A stretch of 59,101 nucleotides of DNA. Origin: Microbacterium sp. RU1D (GTDB lineage Bacteria; Actinomycetota; Actinomycetes; Actinomycetales; Microbacteriaceae). Positions 23,218 to 33,500 of the stretch are shown piece by piece. Where the stretch lies: assembly GCF_900156435.1 (NCBI RefSeq), contig NZ_FTPQ01000004.1:1-59101 (forward strand), written 5' to 3'. The notes under the pieces were generated by a model. It was not told the DNA's origin. It did not search any database and saw only the letters and a list, made by a program, of their open reading frames with translations. The first letter of the stretch is position 1; each line of letters opens with the position of its first letter. A program made the translations under genes and the position numbers.

Positions 23218-23685
23218 TCACGTGCGACTGATGCAGAGAACGGTAAGTGAGGGCGGCGGAACCGGGTGGGCCGATGCGGGCGATCGGGGGTGGATCATGG
23301 CGAGTACGTCGTCTCGCAGGGTGATCCGCCAGCCGATCCGCAGCCGCGCGAACAGGATCACGCTGACAAGCAGCGCGAGAACGCAGACCATCCAGGTCAT
23401 CGCGTGATCGTCGCCGCAGTCGGTGCAGCCTGCATGATCCGTGGCGGCGGTGGTGGTGTTCACCGCTGCGGTACCGGGAGAGGCGTCGTGGTGGGCGCTG
23501 GGTGGTGCCGGCTCGGCGCTGACGGCCACCGTGCCGCCGTGGCCGGCGGTGGTGGCGTGGGTGTTGAGGGAGTGCATGGCCAGGAGCCCCGCGATGACGG
23601 CGCCGACGACAGCCAGCATCATCAGGAGGGTGCGGGTGACCGCGCGCTGGCCACGCAACTGGTGTGCAAGGGCAATCAGCGACAT
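23218..23685 (-). CDS. DUF6153-family membrane protein, copy 1
   Basis: A 155-residue protein with two spans (about 18-38 and 99-115) and an exported loop between them that holds several His and a GCTDCGDDH cluster, which could bind metal. The C-terminus ends in -ISRT. A canonical AGGAGG precedes the ATG. Paralogues at 35.7 and 44.8 kb also end in -SRT, and each leads a copper or redox gene block. Function unknown. Confidence 0.8.
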   Translation of the reverse strand: MSLIALAHQLRGQRAVTRTLLMMLAVVGAVIAGLLAMHSLNTHATTAGHGGTVAVSAEPAPPSAHHDASPGTAAVNTTTAATDHAGCTDCGDDHAMTWMVCVLALLVSVILFARLRIGWRITLRDDVLAMIHPRSPASAHPVPPPSLTVLCISRT

Positions 23686-23775
23686 TCTCACCTCCTGATG
23701 GATTTCTAGGCTAACTTTTCCCGGCAGTGACGGCGGGCTCTGGACCCGTCGGGGTGGGTCGTTGGTGTGCCGCGG

Positions 23776-24180
23776 TTACAACGCCGCGAGAAGGTCGGTG
23801 CACGCCTGCTCACAGCGACGGCACGCCTCTGCGCAGACGCGGCAGTGCTCGTGCATGTCGGCGTGCTGCTCGCATTCCTGCGCGCAGGAGGCACACGCGG
23901 TGCGGCACGCCTCCACAACAGCGCGAACCACATCGGCGTCCACCGTCGTCTGTCGAGAAAGCACCGCACCGGTCGCGGCGCATACGTCGGCGCAGTTGGC
24001 GTTCTTGGTGATGCACGTCACCAGCTCGGCCACCATGTCCTCCGACAAGCAAGCGTCGGCACACGCGGTGCAGGTCTGCGCGCACTCGATGCACGCCTGG
24101 ATACAGCGGGCGAGGGCGTCCGCAGCGTCAATGGTTCCGGCCTTGGGGTGCGTGGTGAGCATCTGGTCAACAGCAGTCAT
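23776..24180 (-). CDS. Csp-like four-helix copper storage protein
   Basis: A 134-residue protein with 18 cysteines, spaced mostly as CxxxC along four predicted helices, with His residues in the last loop. This is the pattern of Csp3-type cytosolic copper storage proteins, which hold many Cu(I) ions inside a helix bundle. There is no signal peptide. The ATG has a GGAAAGGA ribosome site. It lies just after the copB gene in the same direction, which fits buffering of Cu(I) along with export. Confidence 0.88.
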   Translation of the reverse strand: MTAVDQMLTTHPKAGTIDAADALARCIQACIECAQTCTACADACLSEDMVAELVTCITKNANCADVCAATGAVLSRQTTVDADVVRAVVEACRTACASCAQECEQHADMHEHCRVCAEACRRCEQACTDLLAAL

Positions 24181-24210
24181 GGTCGCTGGTCCTTTCCCGG
24201 GGACCGTCCC

Positions 24211-24240
24211 CGGCGCCTGCCACGATAAAAGCGGGCGCCG
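24211..24240 (-). terminator. Hairpin between copB and the Csp-like gene
   Basis: Arms CGGCGCCTGC and GCGGGCGCCG pair with one G-T mismatch around a 10-base loop. There is no T run, so it may attenuate rather than end copper-operon transcription before the storage protein gene. Confidence 0.35.
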
Positions 24241-24272
24241 AGCGCGACCCGGGGGTTGCGGGCGCGGGGAAA

Positions 24273-26423
24273 CTACTTCGCGGCGACGGCTTGCGGGCTG
24301 AGGTCGAGCCGGCGAAGAAGTTGCGCGTTGAGTGCGACGACGATCGTGGACAGCGACATCAGGATCGCTCCGACGGACATGGGGAGGACGAACCCGATAG
24401 GGGCGAGCACTCCGGCGGCGAGGGGGACGGAGACGAGGTTGTATCCGGCGGCCCACCACAGGTTCTGCTTCATCTTCCGATAGCTGGCCCGCGACAGGTC
24501 GATCACGGACAGCACGGAGCGGGGGTCGTCGCTGGCGAGGATGACCCCGGCGGACGCGATGGCGACATCGGTGCCCGCGCCGATGGCGATACCGACATCG
24601 GCTTGCGCGAGGGCGGGTGCGTCGTTCACCCCGTCACCAACCATGGCGACCTTGCGGGATTCGTTCTGAAGCTGCTTGACCTTGGATGCTTTGTCTTCGG
24701 GGCGGACCCCGGCGAAGTAGCGGTCGATGCCGAGGTCGGCGGCGACGGATGCGGCAACCGCTTCGGCGTCTCCGGTGATCATGACCACCTGCACGCCCCG
24801 CTGGTGCAGCGCGTCGACCGCGGCGCGCGATTCAGGGCGGATCTCGTCCGCCAGGCGCAGCGCTCCTGCCACCTGCCCGTCGATGAGGACGTGGAGGATG
24901 ATCGCACCCTCGTTGCGCCACTCGTTCGCGATCGACCGCTCAGCGGCCTTCTCCTGCTCGAGCATGTAGGGGCCGCCGACCTGGACGGTGCGCCCGGTGA
25001 CCTGCGCGCGGACACCGACGGCCGGTGACGATTCAAAGTCGTTGGAGGAGGGGACGGTGAGCTGCTTCTCTTTCGCGGCGTTCACGATCGCCCGAGCAAG
25101 GGGGTGTTCAGAGTCCGCCTCGGCGGCGGCGGCCAAGGCCAGCAGTTCGTCTGCATCGACCCCTTCGGCAGGGTCGATCGCGGTGACGGCCGGCGTTCCC
25201 TTGGTGAGTGTGCCGGTCTTGTCGAACAGCACCGTGTCGACGGTGCGCATGCTTTCCAGCGCGAGACGGTCCTTGATCAGAACACCGCCGCGCGCGGCAC
25301 GCTCCGTGGCGATCGACACGACGAGCGGGATCGCCAGTCCCAAGGCGTGCGGGCAGGCGATGACCAGAACGGTGATGGTGCGGATGACCGCTTCGTCGGG
25401 GAATCCCACCAGGGACCACACCAAGGCGGTGACCGCGGCCGCGCCGAGCGCGAACCAGAACAGCCACCCCGCAGCACGGTCCGCGAGCCGCTGCGCGCGA
25501 GAGGAGGAGTTTTGAGCCTCAGTGACGAGCTTTTGGATGCCCGCGAGGGCGGTGTCCTGCCCGACCGCGGTGATTTCTACGCGAACTCCGGAGTCGGTGG
25601 CGACCGTGCCGGCGACGACCTGATCGCCGTCGCCGCGGCGAACGGGGCGGGATTCTCCGGTGATCATCGACTCGTCCATGCTGGCCGAGCCCTGCACGAT
25701 CCGCCCGTCCGCGGGAACCCGCCCACCGGGGCGGACCACAACCACGTCACCGACCTGCAGCTCAGCGGGGGCGACGGTGACGGTGGTTTCCCCGTCCACC
25801 TTCTCGGCCTCGTCGGGCAGGAGCGCGGCGAGGGAGTCGAGGGCGGAGGTGGTCTGGGCGAGGGATCGCATCTCGATCCAGTGCCCGAGAAGCATGATTA
25901 CGACCAGCAGCGCCAGCTCCCACCAGAAGTCCAACTCGTGGTGCAACAGCCCGAGGCTTGCCCCCCAGGACGCGAGGAACGCGACGGTGATCGCGAGGGC
26001 AATGAGAAGCATCATGCCGGGCTTGCGGGCGCGCAGCTCGCTGACGGCGCCGGTAAGGAACGGGGCGCCACCCCAGACATACATGACGGTCCCGAGAATC
26101 GGGGACACCCATCCCACCCACGCCGCGTCCGGCAGCGGGTAGCCGATCAGCATCGAGAACATGCTGGAGAAAGCCACGACCGGCACCGCGAGAACCAGCA
26201 TGATCCAGAACAGCCGCCGGAACCGGGCGACGTGATCACCGTGACCGGCGTGACCGCCGTGGTCGGCGTGACCGTGCCCGGCGTGCCCCGCCGCAGGTGC
26301 CCGATCATCCGTGCCGTGCGGGTGGCCCATCGCTACGTGGTCGTGTACTGCCGTTGCCGCCGGAGCGTTGTGGCCCTGGTGGTTCGTGCGGGCCGAGTGG
26401 TTGTGATGTTCGTGCTGGCTCAT
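24273..26423 (-). CDS. copB: CopB-type (P1B-3) copper-exporting ATPase
   Basis: A 716-residue P-type ATPase with a very His-rich head (residues 1-70) in place of a CxxC domain. The transport motif is CPH at about 357, typical of CopB-class pumps. The phosphorylated aspartate is in DKTGTLT near 399, with TGES and [13 protein letters not shown] also present. A strong AAGGAGG precedes the ATG, which overlaps the copA stop (ATGA). CopB pumps export copper, often Cu(II) or silver; specificity here is inferred. Confidence 0.92.
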   Translation of the reverse strand: MSQHEHHNHSARTNHQGHNAPAATAVHDHVAMGHPHGTDDRAPAAGHAGHGHADHGGHAGHGDHVARFRRLFWIMLVLAVPVVAFSSMFSMLIGYPLPDAAWVGWVSPILGTVMYVWGGAPFLTGAVSELRARKPGMMLLIALAITVAFLASWGASLGLLHHELDFWWELALLVVIMLLGHWIEMRSLAQTTSALDSLAALLPDEAEKVDGETTVTVAPAELQVGDVVVVRPGGRVPADGRIVQGSASMDESMITGESRPVRRGDGDQVVAGTVATDSGVRVEITAVGQDTALAGIQKLVTEAQNSSSRAQRLADRAAGWLFWFALGAAAVTALVWSLVGFPDEAVIRTITVLVIACPHALGLAIPLVVSIATERAARGGVLIKDRLALESMRTVDTVLFDKTGTLTKGTPAVTAIDPAEGVDADELLALAAAAEADSEHPLARAIVNAAKEKQLTVPSSNDFESSPAVGVRAQVTGRTVQVGGPYMLEQEKAAERSIANEWRNEGAIILHVLIDGQVAGALRLADEIRPESRAAVDALHQRGVQVVMITGDAEAVAASVAADLGIDRYFAGVRPEDKASKVKQLQNESRKVAMVGDGVNDAPALAQADVGIAIGAGTDVAIASAGVILASDDPRSVLSVIDLSRASYRKMKQNLWWAAGYNLVSVPLAAGVLAPIGFVLPMSVGAILMSLSTIVVALNAQLLRRLDLSPQAVAAK

Positions 26424-28726
26424 GGGAGCCTCCTTCGCTGGGTGCGCCGCCACGGCGCACGATTCAGGTTCGGTTGGGGCATGGGAGTGCGGGCGATGTG
26501 CACGGGTGCCGGCTCGGGGCGGAACCGGCGCAGCCGGAGGCTGTTGGTCACGACGAACACCGACGACAGCGCCATGGCCGCCGCGGCGACGAGCGGGTTC
26601 AGCAGCCCGGCCATGGCGATCGGGATGGCGGCGACGTTGTAGGCGAAGGCCCAGAACAGATTGCTCTTGATGGTGCGGAGGGTGCGGCGGGAGAGTCGGA
26701 TCGCGTCGGCCACGACGGTCAGGTCGCCGGAGACGATCGTGATGTCACTGGCGGCGATCGCCGCGTCCGTGCCGCCCCCCATCGCAAGGCCGAGGTCGGC
26801 TGCGGCGAGGGCCGCGGCGTCGTTGACGCCGTCACCGACCATTGCGACCACGTGGCCATCGTTTTGGAGCCGGCGGATCACTTCGAGCTTCCCGGCGGGG
26901 GTGACGCCGGCGTGCACGTCGGAGATGCCGACCTCAGCGGCGATCCGTGCGGCCGTGGTGTCGTTGTCGCCGGTGAGGAGCACCGGGCGCAGCCCGAGTG
27001 CGCGGAACAGTGCGATGGCGGTCGAGCTGGTCGGCTTCACCGTGTCCGCCACGCCGATCGCGCCCAGGTACCGCCCGTCGCGGCCGACCGCGATTGCGGT
27101 ACTGGTACGAGCGAGCGTGTTCAGCTCCGCTGCGGCCTCCGACGGTGGGTGGATGCCCCACTGCTCGGCCAGCCAGGAGGCGCGGCCCGCGACCACCGCG
27201 GCGCCGTCCACGATCCCCTGCACACCGAACCCGGCGTGCGAGGCGAAGCTGTCCGCATATGCACCAGGCGCGGTGGCGGTGATCGCGCGGGCGACGGGAT
27301 GCTCGGAGCCCGCCTCGACCGCAGCGGCGACCCGCAGCAGCTCGTCCCGGGTGACACCAGGGGCGGGGTGAACGGTGGTGACGGTCATCTTGCCGGTGGT
27401 CACGGTGCCGGTCTTGTCGAGCACGATGGTGTCGACGGTGCGGGTCTGCTCCAGCACCTGCGGTCCACGGATCAAGATTCCCAGCTGCGAGCCCCGGCCG
27501 GTGCCCACCAAGAGGGCGGTGGGGGTGGCGAGGCCAAGCGCGCACGGGCACGCGATGATTAGTGTCGCGACCGCGGCGGTGAACGCTTGTTCCAGCGATG
27601 CCCCAGCGATCATCCAGCCGACGAAGGCGGCGGCGGCAAGTCCGATGACGATCGGGACGAACACGGCCGACACCCGGTCAGCGATGCGTTGCACCTTGGC
27701 CTTGCCGGTTTGGGCTTCCTCCATCAGCCGGCGCATGCGCGCGAGCTCGGTGTCGGCGCCGACCCGGGTGATTTCTACGGTGAGGCGGCCGCCGACATTC
27801 ACCGTCGCTCCTACGACACGCGACCCAGTCGTCACCTCGACGGGGACTGATTCTCCGGTGAGCATGCTGGCATCGACGGCGGAGGCACCATCGATCACCA
27901 GCCCGTCGGAGGGAATCTTCTCCCCCGGTCGAACGAGCACAGTGTCTCCGACCGACAGCTGCGCGACCAGCACCATCCGTTCGGCGCCGTCGACGAGCTG
28001 CGTGGCGTGCTTCGCGCCCATCTCCAGCAGCGCCCGTAACGCCTCCGACGATGATTTCCTCGCGCGCGCTTCGGCATACCGCCCGGCCAGGATAAAGACG
28101 GTGACCAGCGCGGCCACTTCCAGATAGATTTCGTGGCCCCCGGCCTGCGGGGTACCGACGAGGGTGAACGTCATCGTCATGCCGGGCACGCCTGCGCCAC
28201 CGAAGAACAGCGCGTAAAGGGACCACCCGAATGCGGCGATGACGCCAACGCTGATGAGGGTGTCCATGGTCGCCGCGCCGTGTCGGGCGTTGACGGCCGC
28301 GGCCCGGTGGAACGGCCACGCGCCCCAGACCGCCACCGGGGCGGTGAGAGTGAGGGCAAGCCACTGCCAGTACTCGAACTGCAACGCCGGGACCATCGAC
28401 AACACTGCCACCGGCAGCGACAGGGCGGCACTAATCAGCAGACGCCGCCGTAGCGCCCCGACCTCGCCGTCCTCTCGGTTTGGGGTGTTCTCATCGATAT
28501 CACCGCTCGGTGGCGGTGCGGGGAGAGCCGCCTGGTACCCCGCGGATTCGACGGCGGCGATCAGGGTGGCAGGGTCGACGTCGTTCCCGCGAACACGTGC
28601 TTTTTCGGTGGCGTAGTTCACCGTTGCTTCCACACCGGGAAGCTTGTTCAGCTTGCGTTCAATCCGGGTCGCACACGACGCGCATGTCATCCCGGAAATA
28701 TCGAGTTCGACGTCGACCGCGCTCAT
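26420..28726 (-). CDS. copA: CopA-type (P1B-1) Cu(I)-exporting ATPase
   Basis: A 768-residue P-type ATPase. An N-terminal heavy-metal domain has GMTCASC (Cys 15 and 18). The membrane motif is CPC near 393, the phosphorylation site DKTG near 435, and the hinge [13 protein letters not shown]. These define Cu(I) exporters. The ATG overlaps the CopZ-like stop, and the copB ATG overlaps this stop, so the three are translated as a chain. It should be under CsoR control from the promoter at 29.36 kb. Confidence 0.94.
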   Translation of the reverse strand: MSAVDVELDISGMTCASCATRIERKLNKLPGVEATVNYATEKARVRGNDVDPATLIAAVESAGYQAALPAPPPSGDIDENTPNREDGEVGALRRRLLISAALSLPVAVLSMVPALQFEYWQWLALTLTAPVAVWGAWPFHRAAAVNARHGAATMDTLISVGVIAAFGWSLYALFFGGAGVPGMTMTFTLVGTPQAGGHEIYLEVAALVTVFILAGRYAEARARKSSSEALRALLEMGAKHATQLVDGAERMVLVAQLSVGDTVLVRPGEKIPSDGLVIDGASAVDASMLTGESVPVEVTTGSRVVGATVNVGGRLTVEITRVGADTELARMRRLMEEAQTGKAKVQRIADRVSAVFVPIVIGLAAAAFVGWMIAGASLEQAFTAAVATLIIACPCALGLATPTALLVGTGRGSQLGILIRGPQVLEQTRTVDTIVLDKTGTVTTGKMTVTTVHPAPGVTRDELLRVAAAVEAGSEHPVARAITATAPGAYADSFASHAGFGVQGIVDGAAVVAGRASWLAEQWGIHPPSEAAAELNTLARTSTAIAVGRDGRYLGAIGVADTVKPTSSTAIALFRALGLRPVLLTGDNDTTAARIAAEVGISDVHAGVTPAGKLEVIRRLQNDGHVVAMVGDGVNDAAALAAADLGLAMGGGTDAAIAASDITIVSGDLTVVADAIRLSRRTLRTIKSNLFWAFAYNVAAIPIAMAGLLNPLVAAAAMALSSVFVVTNSLRLRRFRPEPAPVHIARTPMPQPNLNRAPWRRTQRRRLP

Positions 28727-29046
28727 GCGGGTGCGCCGGCCAGGGTGTAGCCGGCCTCCTCCACCGCGGCCCGCACTGCGGCGGCATCGATCGGGGTCAA
28801 GCTGTGGATGGTGACGCGCGACGTACCGCCGGCGTTGAGGTCTACCGTGACATTCTCGACACCGTCGATCGCAGTCAGCTCCTCCGTGACGCTCGACACG
28901 CAGTGCGAGCATGTCATTCCGGTCACCAGGACGTCTTCTGTCACCGTCGCCGCGGTGGACGCGGGTGCGTCTGTCGCTGCGGACGTGGCGCAGCAAGCGC
29001 AGCCGGCGTTGGTGTCTTTCAGGCCGAGGTCGATGCGGTCGGTCAT
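28723..29046 (-). CDS. copZ: CopZ-like heavy-metal-associated domain protein
   Basis: A 107-residue copper chaperone. The C-terminal domain has GMTCSHC and the usual beta-alpha layout. An extra N-terminal part carries GCACC, a second cysteine cluster joined by an Ala/Thr linker. An AGAGGAG ribosome site precedes the ATG I chose. It lies between csoR and copA, where it would hand Cu(I) to CopA. The longer open frame runs back into csoR and is not needed. Confidence 0.9.
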   Translation of the reverse strand: MTDRIDLGLKDTNAGCACCATSAATDAPASTAATVTEDVLVTGMTCSHCVSSVTEELTAIDGVENVTVDLNAGGTSRVTIHSLTPIDAAAVRAAVEEAGYTLAGAPA

Positions 29047-29074
29047 GATTTGCTCCTCTGGGGTCGGTGCGGGA

Positions 29075-29356
29075 TCAGGAACGGACGAGCCGTGCAATCG
29101 CGTCGTTGGCCTCACGAATCTTCTCTGCGGCAACCTGGCCGCCCTCTGCGCTCGCCTCCGCGACGCAGTGGCGGAGGTGATCCCCGAGCAGGGATAGAGC
29201 AACCGTCTCCAAAGCCTTCGTCGCGGCGGAGACCTGCGTAAGGATGTCGATGCAGTACTTGTCTTCATCGACCATTCGGGCGATCCCTCGTACCTGACCC
29301 TCGACGCGACGCAGCCGCTTCTGGAGGTCGTCTTTGTTGCCCTCGTATCCGTTCAC
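29075..29356 (-). CDS. csoR: CsoR-family copper-sensing repressor
   Basis: A 93-residue all-helical repressor. The Cu(I) ligands C35, H60 and C64 (YCIDIL, GDHLRHC) match the CsoR pattern, which tells it apart from RcnR and FrmR relatives. The start is GTG; a TATGGT hexamer ends exactly six bases upstream, so the transcript may be leaderless. It heads the copper operon csoR-copZ-copA-copB. Confidence 0.93.
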   Translation of the reverse strand: MNGYEGNKDDLQKRLRRVEGQVRGIARMVDEDKYCIDILTQVSAATKALETVALSLLGDHLRHCVAEASAEGGQVAAEKIREANDAIARLVRS

Positions 29357-29362
29357 CTAGAT

Positions 29363-29382
29363 ACCATACCCCCCTAGGGTAT
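29363..29382 (-). promoter_or_regulatory. CsoR operator and promoter
   Basis: ATACCCCCCTAGGGTAT (29366-29382) is the G/C-tract palindrome expected for CsoR. The leftward -10 hexamer TATGGT (29368-29363) overlaps it, so bound CsoR would block RNA polymerase. The gap also holds the promoter of the rightward ArsR gene. Confidence 0.8.
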
Positions 29383-29466
29383 GTAGCGCAACACTCCTAT
29401 TCATCCCCCTGCGCGCGTCCACCGGAGTGGGCCGCCCAACCGGGGATGATTATTCAGCAAGTCCTG

Positions 29467-29483
29467 TACTGTCGACACGTGTC
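29467..29483 (+). promoter_or_regulatory. Promoter/operator of the second ArsR-CDF operon
   Basis: A -10 type TACTGT (29467-29472) is followed by six bases and GTG. A 10-base palindrome GACACGTGTC (29474-29483) covers the predicted transcript start, a fitting site for the repressor. No good -35 is visible. Confidence 0.5.
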
Positions 29484-29823
29484 CACAGCCACTGCGACTG
29501 CCACCGTGACGCATACCGCCGCGCTCGCGCGCCTCGGCCACGCGCTCTCCGACTCCACGCGCGCGGGCGTGCTGCTGGCACTGCGGGAAGCACCCGCCTA
29601 CCCCTCCGACCTAGCGGACGCTCTCGGCGTCTCCCGACAGGTCATGTCGAACCAGCTCGCGTGCCTTCGAGGGTGCGGGCTCGTGGAGGCTGTGCCGGAT
29701 GGGCGGCGCACCTGGTATCGGCTTGCTGACTCTCACCTCTCACCCGCCTTGGACGAGCTGCTACGCGTCGTCCTCTATGTCGAACCGGGCTGCTGCGCCG
29801 GAGAAAGCTGCACCTGCGCATGA
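29479..29823 (+). CDS. ArsR-family metal-sensing repressor, CmtR-like
   Basis: A 114-residue winged-helix repressor. The recognition helix has QLACLRGCGL, the CmtR-type CxxxC pair, and the C-terminus ends with a cysteine-rich tail (EPGCCAGESCTCA) that could supply more thiol ligands. I chose the GTG that follows a -10 element by six bases; the upstream ATG lies before the promoter. It overlaps the CDF gene (ATGA), so it probably controls metal export. Confidence 0.87.
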   Translation: MSTATATATVTHTAALARLGHALSDSTRAGVLLALREAPAYPSDLADALGVSRQVMSNQLACLRGCGLVEAVPDGRRTWYRLADSHLSPALDELLRVVLYVEPGCCAGESCTCA

Positions 29824-30491
29824 CCACCACGACCTCTCGCCCCACAGACGACCGCCGGCACACTCTCCAACGCCGCATCAAGTGGATCGTCACCGCGACG
29901 ATCGCCTACAACCTCATTGAGGCCGTCGTCGCGATCACCGCCGGCACCGTCGCCTCATCGGCTGCGCTGATCGGGTTCGGCCTGGACTCCACGATCGAGG
30001 TCCTCTCGGCGGCAGCCGTGGCCTGGCAGTTCACCCGCCGCGACCCCGAGCGGTGGGAGAAGGGCACGCTGCGCGTCATCGCCGTGGCGTTCTTCGCCCT
30101 CGCCGCCTACGTCACCGCGACGTCGGTGCTCGCGCTCGTGGGCCAGGTCGACGTGCAGCACTCCACTGTCGGAATCGTGCTCACCGCGCTCAGCGTCGTC
30201 ATCATGCCATTCCTCTCGCTGGCGGAACGACGCGCGGGCCGCGAGCTGGGATCGGCAACCGCTGTGGCCGACTCCAAGCAGACCCTCATCTGCACCTACC
30301 TGTCCGCCGCGGTTCTCGTCGGCCTCATTGTCAACAGCCTGTTCGGCTGGTGGTGGGCCGATGCGATCGCCGGACTCGTCATCGCCGCCTTCGCAATCCG
30401 AGAGGGTATCGAGGCATGGCGCGGTGACGCCTGCGCCACCTCCGTGGGGATGCTCCTCGAGGAGGAGCACGACGACGACCATCACCGCTGA
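29820..30491 (+). CDS. Cation diffusion facilitator-like transporter
   Basis: A 223-residue membrane protein with five to six spans. GFGLDSTIEVLSAAAVAW in the second span and AVADSKQTLICTYLSAAVL in the fifth carry the acidic residues used for metal binding in CDF carriers, in a D-S-x-x-E form. The C-terminus is a metal-loving EEEHDDDHH tail instead of the usual cytoplasmic domain. Paired with a CmtR-like repressor, it likely exports Cd, Zn or Pb; exact ion unknown. Confidence 0.85.
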   Translation: MTTTTSRPTDDRRHTLQRRIKWIVTATIAYNLIEAVVAITAGTVASSAALIGFGLDSTIEVLSAAAVAWQFTRRDPERWEKGTLRVIAVAFFALAAYVTATSVLALVGQVDVQHSTVGIVLTALSVVIMPFLSLAERRAGRELGSATAVADSKQTLICTYLSAAVLVGLIVNSLFGWWWADAIAGLVIAAFAIREGIEAWRGDACATSVGMLLEEEHDDDHHR

Positions 30492-30562
30492 GCGGGTAGA
30501 GCACCTCAGATCAGCCATGACGGCTTCTGTCGCACGCCGCATGAGGAATCTAGGACGTCGTT

Positions 30563-32506
30563 CTACCGCGCACGGGAGAGGAACACCACCCACCCACCCA
30601 GAACGACCGCGATCGCGGAGCCAGCAGCCAGCACCACTCCACCGAAGTCTTGGTCTTCGGCTGGTGCTCTACCCCAGGTGCGGCCCATCGCACCGAACCA
30701 GTCGGCGGCTACTAGACCGGCAGTAGAGATGTACACAGATACAACCGCCATCGCCACAGCTAAACCGACGACCATCAGCAGCTTCATCTGTGTCGGCCGG
30801 CGGCTGGACCCGTCACCACCTATCAAGCCACGCACGAGCAGAGATCCCACGACGAGGGTTGCTGCCGTCGCCATTTGCCGCCCTAGGAGATCCCCTACTG
30901 TCCAACGGAGGAGGTCAGAACTGAAAAGCAGCCAAATCAACATCGCGGTGGCCGGGACAGCGACCACGGGTGCCGAAGCGAAACGCACACCTCGCGAATG
31001 CATGAGCACCTGCGCCCATTCATACCCTCCCCTGCTGCCGTCTTCGCGGCGATGGGCTGCCTTGCGGGCGAGCTCGATTGGCGCCCCGGCTGCGAGAAGG
31101 GGCACCACCCCGACAAGGAGAATGACTATCCCAAGAACGTGCGCACTGTAGATGTAGCTACGGTAAGCGCCCAACGCTCCGCTAGTGACCCATACCAAGA
31201 GGAGCGTCCCTGCCACCCACGCGGTCGCCCGCCAGGGGTTCCATCGGTACCCACGCGCCTTTAGCCGCAGCACAGCGCTCACGTAGAAGATGAGTCCGAG
31301 CACGGCGGCAACTAACCACAGCAGGTCGGGGCTCCACGCCGTGAACCAACGCGACATAGTCCACTCAGGAGGTAGCGGAGCGCCGGTGAGTACCTCAGCG
31401 GGTGTGAGCGCGCCTGCAGGTTCGGGGAGAATCGGCGGCGGTGTTCTCGCGAGAGCGGCAGCCGCTCCACTAGCCATCCCCATCAATCCCAACTCCGCAC
31501 ACAACAGCAGCCAGAAAGTCTTGGCGTCGCTGGGGTTGGCGCGCATCCTTCGGAGTAGACGCAGTCGGTAGATCGCCCCCAGAACACCGATGGCGGTGAG
31601 GGCTACAACCTTGACGATGAGGATGAGGCCGTAAGGGGAGGCGAGAGCACCGAGAGTTTCTAGGCCGATGGCGGCTCGAACCGTGCCCGAGAACGCGACG
31701 AGCGCGAAGGCAATAACGGCGATGGTGGAGTACCGCATCAGAACTGTCGCCATCTCACTCTTGGAAGTGACGGAACGAATGATCGCCAGCAGCAGCAGAC
31801 CACCGAGCCAGACCGCTGCGGCGATGAGGTGTATGACGATGGCTGTCGTGGCTTGCTGGTGAGAGGCCTCATCACCTGAATGGCCTTGTGTTCCCATCGG
31901 GACAAGCGCTGCCAGCGCGAGAAGTGCCACGGTTGCTGTCCCGCCCCACGAACGCACCGCAAATGTGAGCACCGCGAGAATGGCACCCGCGATGGTCGTC
32001 ATCAACCACACACGTCCCCCCTCGGTCTGCACGAGGTACCGGCCAAGCTGAGACCCAAATTCGGGACCGGCATTCAAAGCGGGGTTGAAGATGACCATGA
32101 AGCTGAAGAAGCCAGTAGCAGCAGATGCCACGGTGAAGATGGCGGCAGATAGCGCAGCAACATCCAACGCCAATTCAAACCCGCGCTGTTCGACGCGCAA
32201 CGAGAACAAGGCGACAAAGAGCGCCCCTCCCATTCCCGCGGCGCTCATGTTCACGACGAGCTTTGACACTGGCAGCCCCCACCGTGCGAGGGGCCCGGCG
32301 TCGGCCAGTTGCAAGGGGGCAGCGCCACCGCCGACTGCGAGAGCGCACACCAAGGCAGCGACTGCGCTGACGACGAGGATGATGAGCGCAATCACGCGGT
32401 ACACGTTCCACCGGCGCGGTTGCAGAGACGGAAGCCGCGTGGAGCCAGGTGCCCCCACCCTTACCGTCGAGTGGGCGTGCCCGAGCTTAGCGCCGGAAGT
32501 AGGCAT
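30563..32506 (-). CDS. copD: CopD-CtaG fusion, copper membrane protein
   Basis: A 647-residue protein with about 15 spans. The first part is a CopD domain (HLIAAAVWLGGLLLLAIIRS is its hallmark His-Trp segment). The second part is a caa3-type CtaG domain (SPDLLWLVAAVLGLIFYVSAVLR, SYIYSAHVLGIVILLVGVVPLLAAGAP). This fusion is common in actinobacteria. CopD works with CopC in copper entry or handling at the membrane; CtaG helps copper delivery to oxidase. The ATG overlaps the ResC stop (TGATG). It is the last gene of a five-gene operon with copC first. Confidence 0.88.
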   Translation of the reverse strand: MPTSGAKLGHAHSTVRVGAPGSTRLPSLQPRRWNVYRVIALIILVVSAVAALVCALAVGGGAAPLQLADAGPLARWGLPVSKLVVNMSAAGMGGALFVALFSLRVEQRGFELALDVAALSAAIFTVASAATGFFSFMVIFNPALNAGPEFGSQLGRYLVQTEGGRVWLMTTIAGAILAVLTFAVRSWGGTATVALLALAALVPMGTQGHSGDEASHQQATTAIVIHLIAAAVWLGGLLLLAIIRSVTSKSEMATVLMRYSTIAVIAFALVAFSGTVRAAIGLETLGALASPYGLILIVKVVALTAIGVLGAIYRLRLLRRMRANPSDAKTFWLLLCAELGLMGMASGAAAALARTPPPILPEPAGALTPAEVLTGAPLPPEWTMSRWFTAWSPDLLWLVAAVLGLIFYVSAVLRLKARGYRWNPWRATAWVAGTLLLVWVTSGALGAYRSYIYSAHVLGIVILLVGVVPLLAAGAPIELARKAAHRREDGSRGGYEWAQVLMHSRGVRFASAPVVAVPATAMLIWLLFSSDLLRWTVGDLLGRQMATAATLVVGSLLVRGLIGGDGSSRRPTQMKLLMVVGLAVAMAVVSVYISTAGLVAADWFGAMGRTWGRAPAEDQDFGGVVLAAGSAIAVVLGGWVVFLSRAR

Positions 32507-33489
32507 CAGTTCAGCCCCGAATAGGCATGCAGACCCTTGAAGAACATGTTCACGGCGGTGAAGTTGAACAGCACCGCAGCGAACCCCACGATAGACAGCC
32601 ACGCAGAACGGTTACCGCGCCATCCACGGGTGGCACGAGCGTGGATGTACCCGGCGTACAGCACCCAGATGATGAAAGTCCACACCTCTTTGGTATCAAA
32701 ACCCCAGAAGCGTCCCCAGGAGTCGTTTGCCCAAATCGCGCCGGCAATCAGGGTGAAGGTCCAGAAGATGAAGCCAATGATGGCGAACCGGTAAGCCAGG
32801 GCTTCCAGATCTTCAGAGGTGGGCAGGGTTCGAAGCAGGCCCCGCCGCGTGTTGACGGAGGGGCGACTCTCACGCCGGTGTTGCAGAAGTTGCGTCACGG
32901 ACAGGCCGCACGCGATGGCGAACAGCGCAGTCGCAAGGGAGGCCACGAAGACGTGGATGACAAGCCACACGCTACGCAGCGGGTCCATCAGAGGGGTGAC
33001 CTCGACGTAGAACCCCAAGGTCGCACCACCCAGAAGAAGGACGACCATCCCAAGCAAGAAGGAGCCGAGGAAACGCAGGTCGTACCGCCGAAGGGCGAAA
33101 AGGAACACGCCGACGATGAGAAGAGTGCCGGTGAGTGCGAATTCGTACATGTTCGCCCACGGCACACGAGCTGCGGCGATGCCTCGGAGGACATCCCCGC
33201 TCAGCTGCAGCGCGAATCCCAAAATGGTGAGGGCGGTTCCGATACGTGCCCATACGAGACGTTCGCGCTCACGTGGCGGCACTTGCAATTGCACCGCGGC
33301 CGCCGGGGGCGCCACCGGTGGAGCCACGTCCCCGACCGTCACGAGTTCCGCAGCGGGCGCCTCGACGCGAGACACGCGCACGGCAAGGTCGATGGCATAC
33401 GCCGCAAAGGCGAGCGCGTAAACGCCGATGGCCGTCCACACCATCAGCAGGGACAGCCCATCAAGGGTGAGGGCGGATGATTCGGTCAC
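32506..33489 (-). CDS. resC: System II cytochrome c maturation protein ResC/CcsA
   Basis: A 327-residue haem-handling membrane protein with about eight spans. The WWD-type motif appears as WGRFWGFDTKEVW, followed by conserved IHARAT. With ResB it should export haem and attach it to apocytochrome c. The GTG start has AAGGAT upstream. An N-terminal 100-residue variable stretch with one span and a Pro/Ala/Val linker is usual in actinobacterial CcsA. It is separated by 5 kb from resB. Confidence 0.9.
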   Translation of the reverse strand: MTESSALTLDGLSLLMVWTAIGVYALAFAAYAIDLAVRVSRVEAPAAELVTVGDVAPPVAPPAAAVQLQVPPRERERLVWARIGTALTILGFALQLSGDVLRGIAAARVPWANMYEFALTGTLLIVGVFLFALRRYDLRFLGSFLLGMVVLLLGGATLGFYVEVTPLMDPLRSVWLVIHVFVASLATALFAIACGLSVTQLLQHRRESRPSVNTRRGLLRTLPTSEDLEALAYRFAIIGFIFWTFTLIAGAIWANDSWGRFWGFDTKEVWTFIIWVLYAGYIHARATRGWRGNRSAWLSIVGFAAVLFNFTAVNMFFKGLHAYSGLN

Positions 33490-33500
33490 GGGTGGAATCC

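Noticed and set aside
23401..23460. Haem-binding CxxCH in the DUF6153 loop
   Set aside because: The sequence is CTDCGDDH. The residue after the second Cys is Gly, so it is not a c-type haem site.
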